From Chondrinema litorale (GTDB taxonomy: Bacteria; Bacteroidota; Bacteroidia; Cytophagales; Flammeovirgaceae), in NCBI RefSeq assembly GCF_026250525.1, contig NZ_CP111045.1, forward strand, positions 124,001 through 188,000: DNA of 64,000 nt, read 5' to 3'. The stretch's first letter is position 1, and each line of letters starts with the position of its first letter. Below, in pieces: positions 1-8,311 of the stretch. A program made the translations under genes and the position numbers. The notes under the pieces are model-generated. The model searched no databases, had not been told where the DNA came from, and worked only from the letters and a program-made list of their open reading frames with translations.

Positions 1-1
1 A

Positions 2-1330
2 AACAGTATCGACTATTCAGATTCGATTATTCATAAAACTACATATGATTCATTGGGCAATGCAGTTTTAGAACTTGATTTACATAAACCGGCATTGGTT
101 TACCTAGATGTCGATAAGGGAAGTGGACATCCAATCTATATCGAACCTAATTATGATATGGAAGTTCTTGTGTATCGTGAGCAAAGCAGGTGGAAGTATT
201 TCTATACAGGCAAAGGCTCAGCAGTCAACAACTATTTAGAGGAAATCAGATTCCTTCAAGATGTTCTGGAAGGTTCTGTAGAAAACTACATAATGAGTTT
301 AGATCCACCAGATTTTGTTGAAAGAGTAGAAGAAATGCGGACTGAGTTCTCTAACTTTCATCAGGCTTATATCGATTCTGTAAAGCTTTCGGCAGAGCAA
401 AAAGCTACCTTAGAGAAGAAAAATCAATTGATGCTGATCTCTTTAAAAGAGAGATATATCGACTTTTATGAAACAGGTTCTTCTTCTGATAAAGACAAAA
501 CTAAATGGGGTAAACTAAACGATTCTTTCTATGATTTCCCCTTAGTTGCATCTTATTTTGATAATGAACTTTTAAGAGATGACTACATCGATCAAATAGA
601 TGATTACGCTGACCAATATGTGCTAAAACCACTTTACGATAGTTTGCCTAAAATAAGTGCTACACAAATAAATGATACTTTGGCTGTTGGTGAGGTGTTG
701 CCTTTTCTTATTGCTGATGCCATTAAGCAAAGAGATTATCCTGAAAAGATTAAGGAGTTGATGTTGGCACAAAATACATTAGAGGTTTTAGATAATGGTA
801 TATCTCATATTTCGGATAGTTTGCTCAACAATTTTGAAAAGCTTTATCCTAAGTCTGAATTTCTGTATTACATCCATAAACAGATCAAAAAAGTACAGCC
901 ACTCACTGTCGGAAACATTGCCCCCAATATTACTGGAATTACTTTTGGTGGAGAGCATTTTTCATTAGATCAATTAAAAGGAAAAGTGGTGTATGTGGAT
1001 GTTTGGGCAACTTGGTGTGGACCATGTAAAACAGAAATGCCTTTTGCTGAAAAACTACAAGATGAGTTTAAAGGGAATGATGAAGTGGTTTTCTTAAATG
1101 TTTCTGTTGATGCTAAGAAAGAAAAATGGGATGAAATGCTAAAAGAAAAGCCAATTGGAGGTGTGAATATCATTATTCCAACAGATGATTTAAGCGCTTT
1201 CCTGAAAACTTATTCAGTTTCAGGCATTCCTCGCTATATTTTGATTGATCAGGAAGGCAAGCTTATAGACGCGAATGCACTAAGACCCTCAACCGGAAAA
1301 GTAAAAGCAGAGATTGAAAAACTGTTGTAA
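2..1330 (+). CDS. TlpA-like thioredoxin-fold protein, 5' end cut by window edge
   Basis: The reading frame is open from base 2 with no stop, so the gene begins left of the window; the TTG at 53 is internal. The residues before it (NSIDYSDSII) match the same place in the paralogs at 6701 and 8312, so about 50-60 residues, including the expected lipoprotein signal peptide, are missing. The N-terminal and middle parts form a long alpha/beta region shared with the paralogs (GKGSAVNNY, FHQAYIDSV). The C-terminal third is a TlpA/ResA-type thioredoxin domain with the motif WATWCGPCK (cysteine codons at 1016 and 1025) and a cis-Pro loop in SGIPRYILID. Such proteins reduce or isomerise disulfides on the periplasmic side of the envelope; the partner is unknown. 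The family call is firm, the exact role is not. Confidence 0.88.
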   Translation, partial: NSIDYSDSIIHKTTYDSLGNAVLELDLHKPALVYLDVDKGSGHPIYIEPNYDMEVLVYREQSRWKYFYTGKGSAVNNYLEEIRFLQDVLEGSVENYIMSLDPPDFVERVEEMRTEFSNFHQAYIDSVKLSAEQKATLEKKNQLMLISLKERYIDFYETGSSSDKDKTKWGKLNDSFYDFPLVASYFDNELLRDDYIDQIDDYADQYVLKPLYDSLPKISATQINDTLAVGEVLPFLIADAIKQRDYPEKIKELMLAQNTLEVLDNGISHISDSLLNNFEKLYPKSEFLYYIHKQIKKVQPLTVGNIAPNITGITFGGEHFSLDQLKGKVVYVDVWATWCGPCKTEMPFAEKLQDEFKGNDEVVFLNVSVDAKKEKWDEMLKEKPIGGVNIIIPTDDLSAFLKTYSVSGIPRYILIDQEGKLIDANALRPSTGKVKAEIEKLL

Positions 1331-1355
1331 TATTCACTAAATGTAAAGACTGGAT

Positions 1356-2102
1356 ATGGAGCTATTACCTCATAATTTCTATACAATGGAGCCTACTTAT
1401 GAAGCTGCTCAATGGTCAGTAGGAATGACGGTTGAAGAGGCTAGTAAAACCCAATTTTATGAGAAGTTTGGCAGGGAAGTGCGCCAACTTTGGAATATCG
1501 AAGGGACTATAAATGTAAATCTTTGGTATAAATACTTCGACAATACAAAATATCAAAATCTGGGATATTGTGATTTACATAAGTGGGTAGGAGATGTAAT
1601 GCACGAACCTCCGATGAAGGGTGGGCCCACTGCATTTTATTTGATAATGAGCGAAAGAGTGGCAGATATTTTTGAAATGTATGCTAAAACAAAGCATCGT
1701 TTTCACGAAATGCAGATCAGCAAAGAAGATACAAATGAGCAACGAAAGTATTTTTTATATCAGACTGTTAACACTATCTACCAACTTCTTGATTATGATT
1801 TAACCCAGTTCTATGTAACCGATATGAGACAAACAGAAGTTTATGCTGATGTTGAGCAAGGGCAAATTAACAATGAATCTGAATACAAAGCATTTGTGGA
1901 GTTTTTGCGAGAAAGAGTTCGGTTTAAAAATGTTATGCCAAAGCAATTAATCTTTAAAGAATTCTATCATGTTTTTCAAAGTATTGATGGCCGAATTGTG
2001 ATACATGAAGAATTAAAGTCGCATTTGGAAAGTTTGGAGTTGAAAGGTGTTCGCTTTATTCCTTATAAAAAATGTGAGGTATTTTTTAATCTTGATTCAT
2101 AA
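1356..2102 (+). CDS. Hypothetical protein, possibly Imm43/DUF1629-type immunity-like
   Basis: A 248-residue protein with no signal peptide or membrane segment, so probably cytoplasmic. It is rich in aromatic residues (many Trp, Tyr and Phe). A segment reading MSERVADIFEMYAKTKHRF near residues 98-116, and an end reading ELKSHLESLELKGVRFIPY, resemble the layout of immunity-type proteins of the Imm43 and DUF1629 groups, which have a 'late helix then GxxFxP' tail. This is memory of family style, not a search. It starts 25 bases after the TlpA-like gene on the same strand and could be co-transcribed. No polymorphic toxin gene is next to it in this window, so an orphan immunity role is only a guess. 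A second in-frame ATG lies at 1386. Confidence 0.6.
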   Translation: MELLPHNFYTMEPTYEAAQWSVGMTVEEASKTQFYEKFGREVRQLWNIEGTINVNLWYKYFDNTKYQNLGYCDLHKWVGDVMHEPPMKGGPTAFYLIMSERVADIFEMYAKTKHRFHEMQISKEDTNEQRKYFLYQTVNTIYQLLDYDLTQFYVTDMRQTEVYADVEQGQINNESEYKAFVEFLRERVRFKNVMPKQLIFKEFYHVFQSIDGRIVIHEELKSHLESLELKGVRFIPYKKCEVFFNLDS

Positions 2103-2143
2103 TAATCTGGTATTTAGTTCGCTACCGATTAAAACAATACTCA

Positions 2144-3046
2144 ATGAAACAGATACTGATTTTTTTACTATTTTTTGCCTTTATTACCAATTTAAATGCC
2201 CAATCTACTAAGAGTTTAAGCCAACAGCTATGGGATGTAGTGCAACCATGTTATTCAAACTTTGAAGATATGGATGACGATGGAAAAGTAGATTTTGATG
2301 AGTTGATTGATGATTCTAAAAATGGTTATTTAAAAATATCGGGTAGCTGGCCAACTTGTGGTTGTGATTGTACCAGTACGGTTGGGGCTTTTAAAGATAA
2401 ATCTGGTAAATACACTTTTGTAAAGAAAGAAACCTATAATTGTTCTTGGTCTTTTGCAGTTTCAGCTAATAGAGATTTAAAAACTGTTTTACCTGATGAT
2501 ATTTTAAGTGCCGGTTTCTTTTCAAATCCTATTTCGAATTTTGGCGAATATGCTATTTTCTTTTTAGACATTGAGATTCCACAATATGGCACAGATACAA
2601 AAGTGAGTATCGAATTGATTCCCTTTGGCTTACTCAAAAAAAGTAACAGTGTGATGGCTTTCAGTTTCTCAGAGGAAGACGATGTTATAAGAGTTTTTCC
2701 ACTGTACAGACTAGCTCGATTAGTAGAGGATGTTTCCGATAATAAAACAATTGATTATATCTTGAATAATCAGTTTGAAAAAATAAATGCAACTGATAAA
2801 AAATTAATAGCAGGTTTAATTGGAGATGATATGAGCCAATTTAAATCGGAAACAGAGTTGGGTAATCATCTGAAAAGCATGAAAAAGATTTATGAAATTT
2901 ACCAGCAAATTAGCCATCAGACATTAACCTTAGGTTGGGATAAAGAAAAAGGGAAGTTTTATATCAAAGAGAAAGGTAGCAAACCTAAAGAGACCACTTT
3001 TAAAGAGTTTGTAACTAAAAATGGATTTTGGGGTCCAGTTTGTTAA
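2144..3046 (+). CDS. Secreted hypothetical protein with one EF-hand loop
   Basis: 300 residues. The first 20 (MKQILIFLLFFAFITNLNAQ) form a typical Sec signal peptide ending in NAQ, so the mature protein is periplasmic or secreted. Residues 42-53 fit a canonical calcium-binding EF-hand loop: D42, D44, D46, G47, V49, D50 and E53 occupy the standard positions. A cysteine cluster follows (WPTCGCDC, then YNCSW), plus single cysteines at residue 36 and at the very C-terminus, so disulfides are likely if exported. The rest has no motif I recognise. It is on the same strand as its neighbours but separated from the next gene by an 80-base gap holding an inverted repeat. Function unknown; calcium binding is predicted from the loop alone. 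Confidence 0.75.
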   Translation: MKQILIFLLFFAFITNLNAQSTKSLSQQLWDVVQPCYSNFEDMDDDGKVDFDELIDDSKNGYLKISGSWPTCGCDCTSTVGAFKDKSGKYTFVKKETYNCSWSFAVSANRDLKTVLPDDILSAGFFSNPISNFGEYAIFFLDIEIPQYGTDTKVSIELIPFGLLKKSNSVMAFSFSEEDDVIRVFPLYRLARLVEDVSDNKTIDYILNNQFEKINATDKKLIAGLIGDDMSQFKSETELGNHLKSMKKIYEIYQQISHQTLTLGWDKEKGKFYIKEKGSKPKETTFKEFVTKNGFWGPVC

Positions 3047-3066
3047 CACTCTGTAGAACAAAAATC

Positions 3067-3120
3067 TTCCGGAATTGCTAAATTGGTTTTATTTAACAGT
3101 ATCCACTATCAATTCCGGAA
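3067..3120. promoter_or_regulatory. Inverted repeat with two TTCCGGAA palindromes
   Basis: Arms TTCCGGAATTG (3067-3077) and CAATTCCGGAA (3110-3120) are perfect 11-base complements separated by 32 bases. Each arm also contains the self-complementary TTCCGGAA, and the two palindromes lie 46 bases apart. No T-run follows on the plus strand, so it does not look like a terminator for the upstream gene. It ends 6 bases before the start codon of the phosphotriesterase-like gene, which suits an operator or a leader hairpin over the translation start. Confidence 0.5.
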
Positions 3121-3126
3121 ATTACC

Positions 3127-4140
3127 TTGAAAACACTTTATTACTTATCCGTAGCATTTTTTGTTTTAGCAGCCTGCCAACCCCAAAAATCTGACTTTTC
3201 CATCATGACTGTTACTGGGGAAATTGCCTCCATAGATATGGGAAATTCACTGATTCATGAACACATATTGGTCGATTTTATTGGTGCAGATAGTACTGGT
3301 TACCATCGCTGGAACAAGCAAGAGGTGATGGAACTAGTTTTACCTTTTTTAGAAGAAGTAAAGGCACAAGGAGTAAAAACTTTTGTAGACTGTACACCGG
3401 CACATCTCGGTAGAGACCCAATTTTATTAAGAATGCTTTCGGATGAAAGTGGTTTGCAAATTATTACCAATACAGGCTATTATGGGGCAGTTAATAATAA
3501 GTATTTGCCCGAACATGCTTATACCGAAACTGCTGACCAGTTAGCTGCCAGATGGATTGCTGAGTGGAAAAATGGGATTGAAGATACAGGTGTAAGACCG
3601 GGATTTATCAAAACCAGTGTTGAGTCAGGAAGTCTTTCAGCTTTGCATCAAAAACTGATTCGGGCAGCAGCAAAAACACATTTACAAACTGGGCTCACCA
3701 TCGCTTCGCATACAGGCTTGGCAGTTCCTGCTTTTGAGCAAATGGCAATTTTAGAGAGCGAAGGTGTTTCGCCTGAAGCATTTATTTGGGTGCATGCTCA
3801 GAGTGAAAAGGATTTATCTACACATATTAAAGCTGCTAACAAAGGCTGCTGGATCAGCCTCGATGGATTAAATGAAAATCAATTTGACCATTACATTGAG
3901 ATGTTGCAGAACCTTAAAAAAGAACAGCTTTTATATAAAGTGCTCATTTCGCATGATGCTGGTTGGTATTCTCCGGGAGAAGAAAATGGTGGAGACTTTA
4001 AAGGTTTTACCTTGTTATACGATCAGTTTTTACCAAAACTCAAACAATCTGGTTTTACTGATGCAGAAATAAGATTGATGACTTTAGAAAATCCGATGAA
4101 TGCATTTAGCAAAAGAGTTAGAGAGATGAAAACGGAATAA
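3127..4140 (+). CDS. Phosphotriesterase-family metal hydrolase, lipoprotein
   Basis: 337 residues starting with TTG, chosen because it gives a lipoprotein signal peptide (MKTLYYLSVAFFVLAAC) with lipid cysteine C17. The TIM-barrel metal ligands of the PTE family are all visible: H44 and H46 in LIHEHILVD, the bridging lysine K162 in GFIKTSVESG, H195 in ASHTG, H223 in WVHAQ and D277 in SHDAGW. The binuclear metal site should therefore be intact. Family members hydrolyse organophosphates, lactones or unknown esters; the natural substrate cannot be read from sequence. Membrane anchoring is unusual for this mostly soluble family but occurs in Bacteroidota. It stands after the EF-hand protein and convergent to the methyltransferase. 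Confidence 0.88.
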   Translation: MKTLYYLSVAFFVLAACQPQKSDFSIMTVTGEIASIDMGNSLIHEHILVDFIGADSTGYHRWNKQEVMELVLPFLEEVKAQGVKTFVDCTPAHLGRDPILLRMLSDESGLQIITNTGYYGAVNNKYLPEHAYTETADQLAARWIAEWKNGIEDTGVRPGFIKTSVESGSLSALHQKLIRAAAKTHLQTGLTIASHTGLAVPAFEQMAILESEGVSPEAFIWVHAQSEKDLSTHIKAANKGCWISLDGLNENQFDHYIEMLQNLKKEQLLYKVLISHDAGWYSPGEENGGDFKGFTLLYDQFLPKLKQSGFTDAEIRLMTLENPMNAFSKRVREMKTE

Positions 4141-4158
4141 TTTCATCTCTCCATTTAG

Positions 4159-4914
4159 TTATTTTTTGCCTACAAAAATCTTGATTGGGTAGTGTAAATA
4201 CACTTTCCAATTTTCTTTGGAGACACTAATGCCTAAATTATCAATACCTATATCATTCAAAATCATTGTTTTTAGCTTTTGCTGATCTTCTGGAAATGAA
4301 GCTTTCAATTGTTCTTCCAATTCAATTTTCATTTGATAACTGCTGTCAGTTCTATCTCTTAATCCAGATTCATTTATAAGCAAGTCGAATTGATTATGAG
4401 AAAGCGCAGCCACATGAGAATTATCTCGAAGTTTCTCCATTCGATTGTAAAAATCAATTTTAGAATCAGGTAAAGTAACATCAACTATCATTACAATTCC
4501 ATCTGCTATGCAAACTCTCTTCATTTCGGCAAGTACTTTTGCAGGTTCAAGAAAATGATGAAAGCCAAACCTTGAGATTACGATAGAGAAACTATTATCC
4601 GCATAAGGTAGGGCAGTTACGTCGCCAGTTTGCCAATTGATATTTTTAAGATTGCGCTGATCTTGAAGATTTTTCGCTTCATTCAACATTCCTTCGGTAA
4701 TATCAATTCCGGTGACAGAAGCGACATGTTTGGCAAAAGCACAAGCCACAATACCAGAACCACAGGCTATATCGAGAACCGTATCTTCTTTAGATGCATG
4801 GCTCATGTAAATGAGCTGATCCAGTGCATCGCTATGAGAGACTATATTCGTATAGCCTTTTGCTTGTTTAGAAAATTGCGCTACAATTTTGTCATTGTGT
4901 GTTTTACTATCCAT
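4159..4914 (-). CDS. Class I SAM-dependent methyltransferase (UbiE/Methyltransf_11 type)
   Basis: 251 residues, cytoplasmic. SAM-binding motif I is VLDIACGSG (about residues 46-54), followed by the acidic end of strand 2 (VTGID) and the motif ALPYADNSFSIVISRFGFHH, as in UbiE-like enzymes. The Methyltransf_11 fold fills residues 40-150; the C-terminal part is a variable substrate lid. The acceptor molecule is unknown. It is transcribed away from the AraC regulator at 4977 with 62 bases between the two starts, an arrangement that often means the regulator controls the neighbour. It is convergent with the PTE-family gene. Confidence 0.88.
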   Translation of the reverse strand: MDSKTHNDKIVAQFSKQAKGYTNIVSHSDALDQLIYMSHASKEDTVLDIACGSGIVACAFAKHVASVTGIDITEGMLNEAKNLQDQRNLKNINWQTGDVTALPYADNSFSIVISRFGFHHFLEPAKVLAEMKRVCIADGIVMIVDVTLPDSKIDFYNRMEKLRDNSHVAALSHNQFDLLINESGLRDRTDSSYQMKIELEEQLKASFPEDQQKLKTMILNDIGIDNLGISVSKENWKVYLHYPIKIFVGKK

Positions 4915-4976
4915 TGTTTTATCTTTTTTACAAAGATCATTTTCAAAACTGGTGTCTTAGTAACTACATTTAGCCA

Positions 4977-5762
4977 ATGGATAAAGATTATCAGACAGAT
5001 GTTACGGTTGGCTTAGGTTATGAGCTGAATAAAGAAAGACCGATCACTACTTATTCAGAAAACTTGCTCAATGCAAAGTGTGCTGAGATGCACGCACATC
5101 CACGTGCTCAAATAATTACTTGCAGCCGAGGGGTAATGGAAGTAGTTACTCCTGAAAATATTTGGATAGTGAATCCGATGCAGAGTGTTTGGCTACCCGG
5201 AAACACCGCGCATCAGGTATACTTTCCAGGTAATGTGAAAGTAGATTCCATTTTTATTGATCCATCAAAAACTGATGCGCTACCAACTGCGACTTTTGCA
5301 TTTGATCATTCAGATTTTTTTAAAAGTTTGATGAATAAAATCATCTCTTTTTCGAATACAGAAGTGCACACTTTACCTCAAGAAAGAGTTTTAGCAGTAT
5401 TTTTAGATGAAGTTGCTACGATTACACCCACTAAAACCTATTTGCCGACGAGTAGCGATAAGAGGGTTAAAACAGTTACAGATGCTTTACTTAGAGATAT
5501 TTCGGCTAACTACACAATTGAATATTATGCAGCATTGGCTTGTGTGAGTTCAAGAACTCTATCTCGATTATTCTTAAAACATTTGGGTATCTCTTTTGGC
5601 GATTGGCGCATTCGATTAAAACTATTTGAAGCCATTAGACAACTAAGCGAGAACAAATCTGTAAAAGAGATCGCATTCGATTTGGGCTACGAAAACACCA
5701 GTTCATTTATCCATACTTTTAAAAAATATTTGGGGACTACGCCTGCAAATTACTTTCAATAA
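4977..5762 (+). CDS. AraC-family transcriptional regulator with cupin sensor domain
   Basis: 261 residues. The N-terminal half is a cupin-like sensor (HAHPRAQIITCSRGVMEV, then WLPGNTAHQV), where the spaced histidines fit an AraC_binding barrel. The C-terminal region, about residues 160-261, has the paired helix-turn-helix of the family: YYAALACVSSRTLSRLFLKH and KEIAFDLGYENTSSFIHTFKK, ending in the conserved GTTPANYF. It should bind DNA next to promoters and respond to a small molecule. It lies 62 bases from the divergent methyltransferase, its most likely target besides itself. The effector is unknown. Confidence 0.92.
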   Translation: MDKDYQTDVTVGLGYELNKERPITTYSENLLNAKCAEMHAHPRAQIITCSRGVMEVVTPENIWIVNPMQSVWLPGNTAHQVYFPGNVKVDSIFIDPSKTDALPTATFAFDHSDFFKSLMNKIISFSNTEVHTLPQERVLAVFLDEVATITPTKTYLPTSSDKRVKTVTDALLRDISANYTIEYYAALACVSSRTLSRLFLKHLGISFGDWRIRLKLFEAIRQLSENKSVKEIAFDLGYENTSSFIHTFKKYLGTTPANYFQ

Positions 5763-5782
5763 AGAGCGAAATGAAAGAGGCT

Positions 5783-6511
5783 TTATTTAGCTCCTTTGCC
5801 AGTAATTACTGCGACTATGGTTAATATTAAAAGTTTTAAGTCTAAGCTAAAACTGGCATTTTGTGCATAGTAAAAATCATAGCTAAACTTCTCTTGCATG
5901 CTCAAATCTCCTCTACCATTTACCGAAGACAAACTGCTCATTCCCGGTTTGTATAAACTTATACATCTTAGGTATTCATCTACTTTTGCGTGGTTGTAGT
6001 TTTCTATTTTGTGTAAATGTGGTAGATAATAAACAGGTATTGGTCTGTGCCCGATTAAACTCATATCGCCTTTAAGAACTAACCAGAATTGAATAATTTC
6101 ATCTATGCTGGAGATTCGCCAAAACTTACCAGTTTTTGTGGTTGAGTATTGAGGTTTTTTCTGAATTCTGGTGTGATCTACCATGTCTCTTTTTTCAATT
6201 ACTTTTAGTGTTCTCAACTTGTACATGGTAAATGTTTGGCCATTGTAACCGTATCTTTCTTGTTTAAAAAGAAATGGTACTTTATCAATAATAGTTACAA
6301 GTAGGCATGCCAATAAGAATAGTGGGAAAAGAAATATAAGACCAATTGTGGCACCGAAAATATCTAAATATCGCTTGAGCGGACTATTGAGGTATAGATA
6401 ACTTTTAATCAGTTTATTAACAAAATCTTCTTCTTGTTGTGGATTAAAATCTGTAGAAATAGATGTATTTTGATATGTTGAATTTACTAGTGTAACTTCT
6501 TTTTGAGGCAT
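5783..6511 (-). CDS. Polyprenyl-phosphate sugar-phosphate transferase (Bac_transf, WcaJ/PglC type)
   Basis: 242 residues. The fold has one membrane segment (about residues 45-72, IFGATIGLIFLFPLFLLACL) followed by the cytoplasmic catalytic domain. Visible family motifs are FKQERYGYNG, the YKLRTL box, the SIDEIIQFWLVLKGDMSLIG box with the Asp-Glu catalytic pair, and the C-terminal YKPGMSSLSSVNGRG. These enzymes move a sugar-phosphate from a UDP-sugar onto undecaprenyl phosphate and so start assembly of exopolysaccharide or O-antigen. The length corresponds to the small monotopic class without the multi-TM N-terminus. No other polysaccharide synthesis gene is adjacent, so it is an isolated copy. 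It is convergent with the AraC gene. Confidence 0.92.
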   Translation of the reverse strand: MPQKEVTLVNSTYQNTSISTDFNPQQEEDFVNKLIKSYLYLNSPLKRYLDIFGATIGLIFLFPLFLLACLLVTIIDKVPFLFKQERYGYNGQTFTMYKLRTLKVIEKRDMVDHTRIQKKPQYSTTKTGKFWRISSIDEIIQFWLVLKGDMSLIGHRPIPVYYLPHLHKIENYNHAKVDEYLRCISLYKPGMSSLSSVNGRGDLSMQEKFSYDFYYAQNASFSLDLKLLILTIVAVITGKGAK

Positions 6512-6700
6512 TAATATTTTTGAAAAAATTGATGAAGAATTGCAGTTGGTATATGTTGGATTCTATAATTTAGTATTACGCCAAGAGTTTCATAAAAGAT
6601 GCGAAATTTAGCCAAAAATAGATTTTTTTCTTTATAAAAGTTGAATACATGTATCTAATTATGAGTATTGGATTATACAAATAGGCCTAAATTTTTGTAT

Positions 6701-8200
6701 ATGAAATTTCATTTCAACTTACTCATTCTCTTCATTGTTATATCTATTTTTGCCAGTTGCTTACCAGAAAATAGCACAGCTATTTTGAAAGGTAGTTTCA
6801 AATTGAAAATCTCAGCTCCTGATAGCAAATCTAAAGCAGTGATATTTAAAACTGTAAATGCATTTAATTATCAAGATTCTATAATTAATACTTACGAGTT
6901 AGACTCATTAGGTGAGCTATTAATTGAAGAAAAGCTAGAATCACCTCTTAGAGCTTTTGTAGAAATAAAAGATAAAAGTTATTCCGTTTACCTCAGTCCG
7001 GGAGATGATCTTCAATTGAAAATTATTAATAAAGGAGAGGAGATTGTGCATAACTATTCAGGTAAAGGTTCAGCCGTAAATAATTATTTTCTTCAAAGTG
7101 ATTCCATACATCAAAAACTGATTGAAGGAAATGGAAACATCATTTTTCGCTTAAATCCTACTGATTTTAATGCAAGAATTGATTCAATAAGAATGGCACT
7201 TCAGCAATTCCACAAAGCATATACAGATACTGTAAATCTTCCCGAAAACATCAAAAAATCACTTGCATTAAGAGATAGAATTAATCTTATTGGATTAAAG
7301 CTAAGCAACGACCTAGCAAACTATGATGAAAACGAAAATTTAAATCTTGGGAGAGAAAAAAATACGAGTGATAATTTCGATACAAGTTATTTCACAATAC
7401 CATTTGAACCTACTTTACTAGAAGATGAGTTGACCAAAGATTTATATGCGCAATCATTAGCGCTTTACTTAACTTTAAATATAGCTTGGCCTGCATTTAA
7501 TATGCTAGATGTAAAAGATGGTTATGTGAATGATTCGATCCCACAGGCTGAAGTATTTCCATATGTTACCTCTCAAATGCTAAAAAAGACGAAGTTACCG
7601 CATAATGTAAAAGAGTTTCTAACAGCAAAAGAGGTATATGCAAACCTGCAATCAAATGGCATTTCAATAAGTTCTGATAGTCTGATTAATGATTTTAAAA
7701 GGAATTATAAAGACTCAAAATATTTAGCCGATATTCAAAAAGAATATATGAGGCGACTTTCAATTGTACCGGGTAAACCAGCACCAGATTTTATGGGACT
7801 TACTCCCGAAGGTGATCAAGTTTCATTAAGCGATTTTAAAGGCAAAGTGGTTTACATGGATTTTTGGGCAACTTGGTGTGGCCCGTGTATTAAGCAGTTC
7901 CCACATGCAAAAATCTTAGAAGAAGAGTATGAAGGAAATAATGAAGTAGTATTTCTTTATGTATCGATGGATAGAGATAAAGAAAAATGGCAAAAAATGG
8001 TGAAAGCTAAAAACCTTTCTGGTATACACATTCTTGATGTAGAAAAAGACGAAAAATCTACTTGGCAAAAATACTTACTCACTGGTGTACCACAGTATAT
8101 TTTGATAAATCAGGCAGGTTTAATCGTAAATGAAAATCCACCAATTCCCTCTTCTGGCAAAGTAAAAGCTGAAATAGATAAGCTTTTAAAACAAGGTTAA
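6701..8200 (+). CDS. TlpA-like thioredoxin-fold lipoprotein (second paralog)
   Basis: 499 residues from the ATG at 6701; an in-frame TTG at 6668 would add 11 residues ahead of a perfect lipoprotein signal peptide, so it is rejected. Lipid cysteine is C20 (SIFASC). Residues 30-350 form the region shared with the paralogs (start of the mature part, then GKGSAVNNY, FHKAYTDTVNL). The TlpA/AhpC-TSA-like domain begins at PGKPAPDF and carries WATWCGPCIKQF with C393 and C396. The mature protein should sit in the inner leaflet of the outer membrane or on the cell surface and act as a thiol-disulfide exchange protein. It precedes a close paralog by 111 bases and likely arose by duplication. Confidence 0.9.
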   Translation: MKFHFNLLILFIVISIFASCLPENSTAILKGSFKLKISAPDSKSKAVIFKTVNAFNYQDSIINTYELDSLGELLIEEKLESPLRAFVEIKDKSYSVYLSPGDDLQLKIINKGEEIVHNYSGKGSAVNNYFLQSDSIHQKLIEGNGNIIFRLNPTDFNARIDSIRMALQQFHKAYTDTVNLPENIKKSLALRDRINLIGLKLSNDLANYDENENLNLGREKNTSDNFDTSYFTIPFEPTLLEDELTKDLYAQSLALYLTLNIAWPAFNMLDVKDGYVNDSIPQAEVFPYVTSQMLKKTKLPHNVKEFLTAKEVYANLQSNGISISSDSLINDFKRNYKDSKYLADIQKEYMRRLSIVPGKPAPDFMGLTPEGDQVSLSDFKGKVVYMDFWATWCGPCIKQFPHAKILEEEYEGNNEVVFLYVSMDRDKEKWQKMVKAKNLSGIHILDVEKDEKSTWQKYLLTGVPQYILINQAGLIVNENPPIPSSGKVKAEIDKLLKQG

Positions 8201-8311
8201 GATTACGATTTTTCATAAAAAAATATACTCAGCGGTCTAAAGGTCTTTGTCTAACATTATAGTGGTAAATCCTTTTGTCACTTTAAATATTATAAGCATT
8301 AGACTGATTTC

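Noticed and set aside
1..16. Near match of the window start to bases 3095-3110 (AACAGTATC then ACTAT)
   Set aside because: The first lies in coding sequence, the second in a spacer; 14 or so bases can match by chance and there is no extension.
53..55. TTG as the start of the first gene
   Set aside because: The frame is open to the window edge, and the residues before it match paralogs that start about 55 residues earlier with a lipoprotein signal.
4630..5016. 128-codon plus-strand open frame
   Set aside because: It is antisense to the methyltransferase and runs into the AraC gene; composition is not protein-like.
6668..6700. TTG start for the second TlpA-like gene
   Set aside because: It would put 11 polar residues before a perfect lipoprotein signal peptide that starts at ATG 6701.
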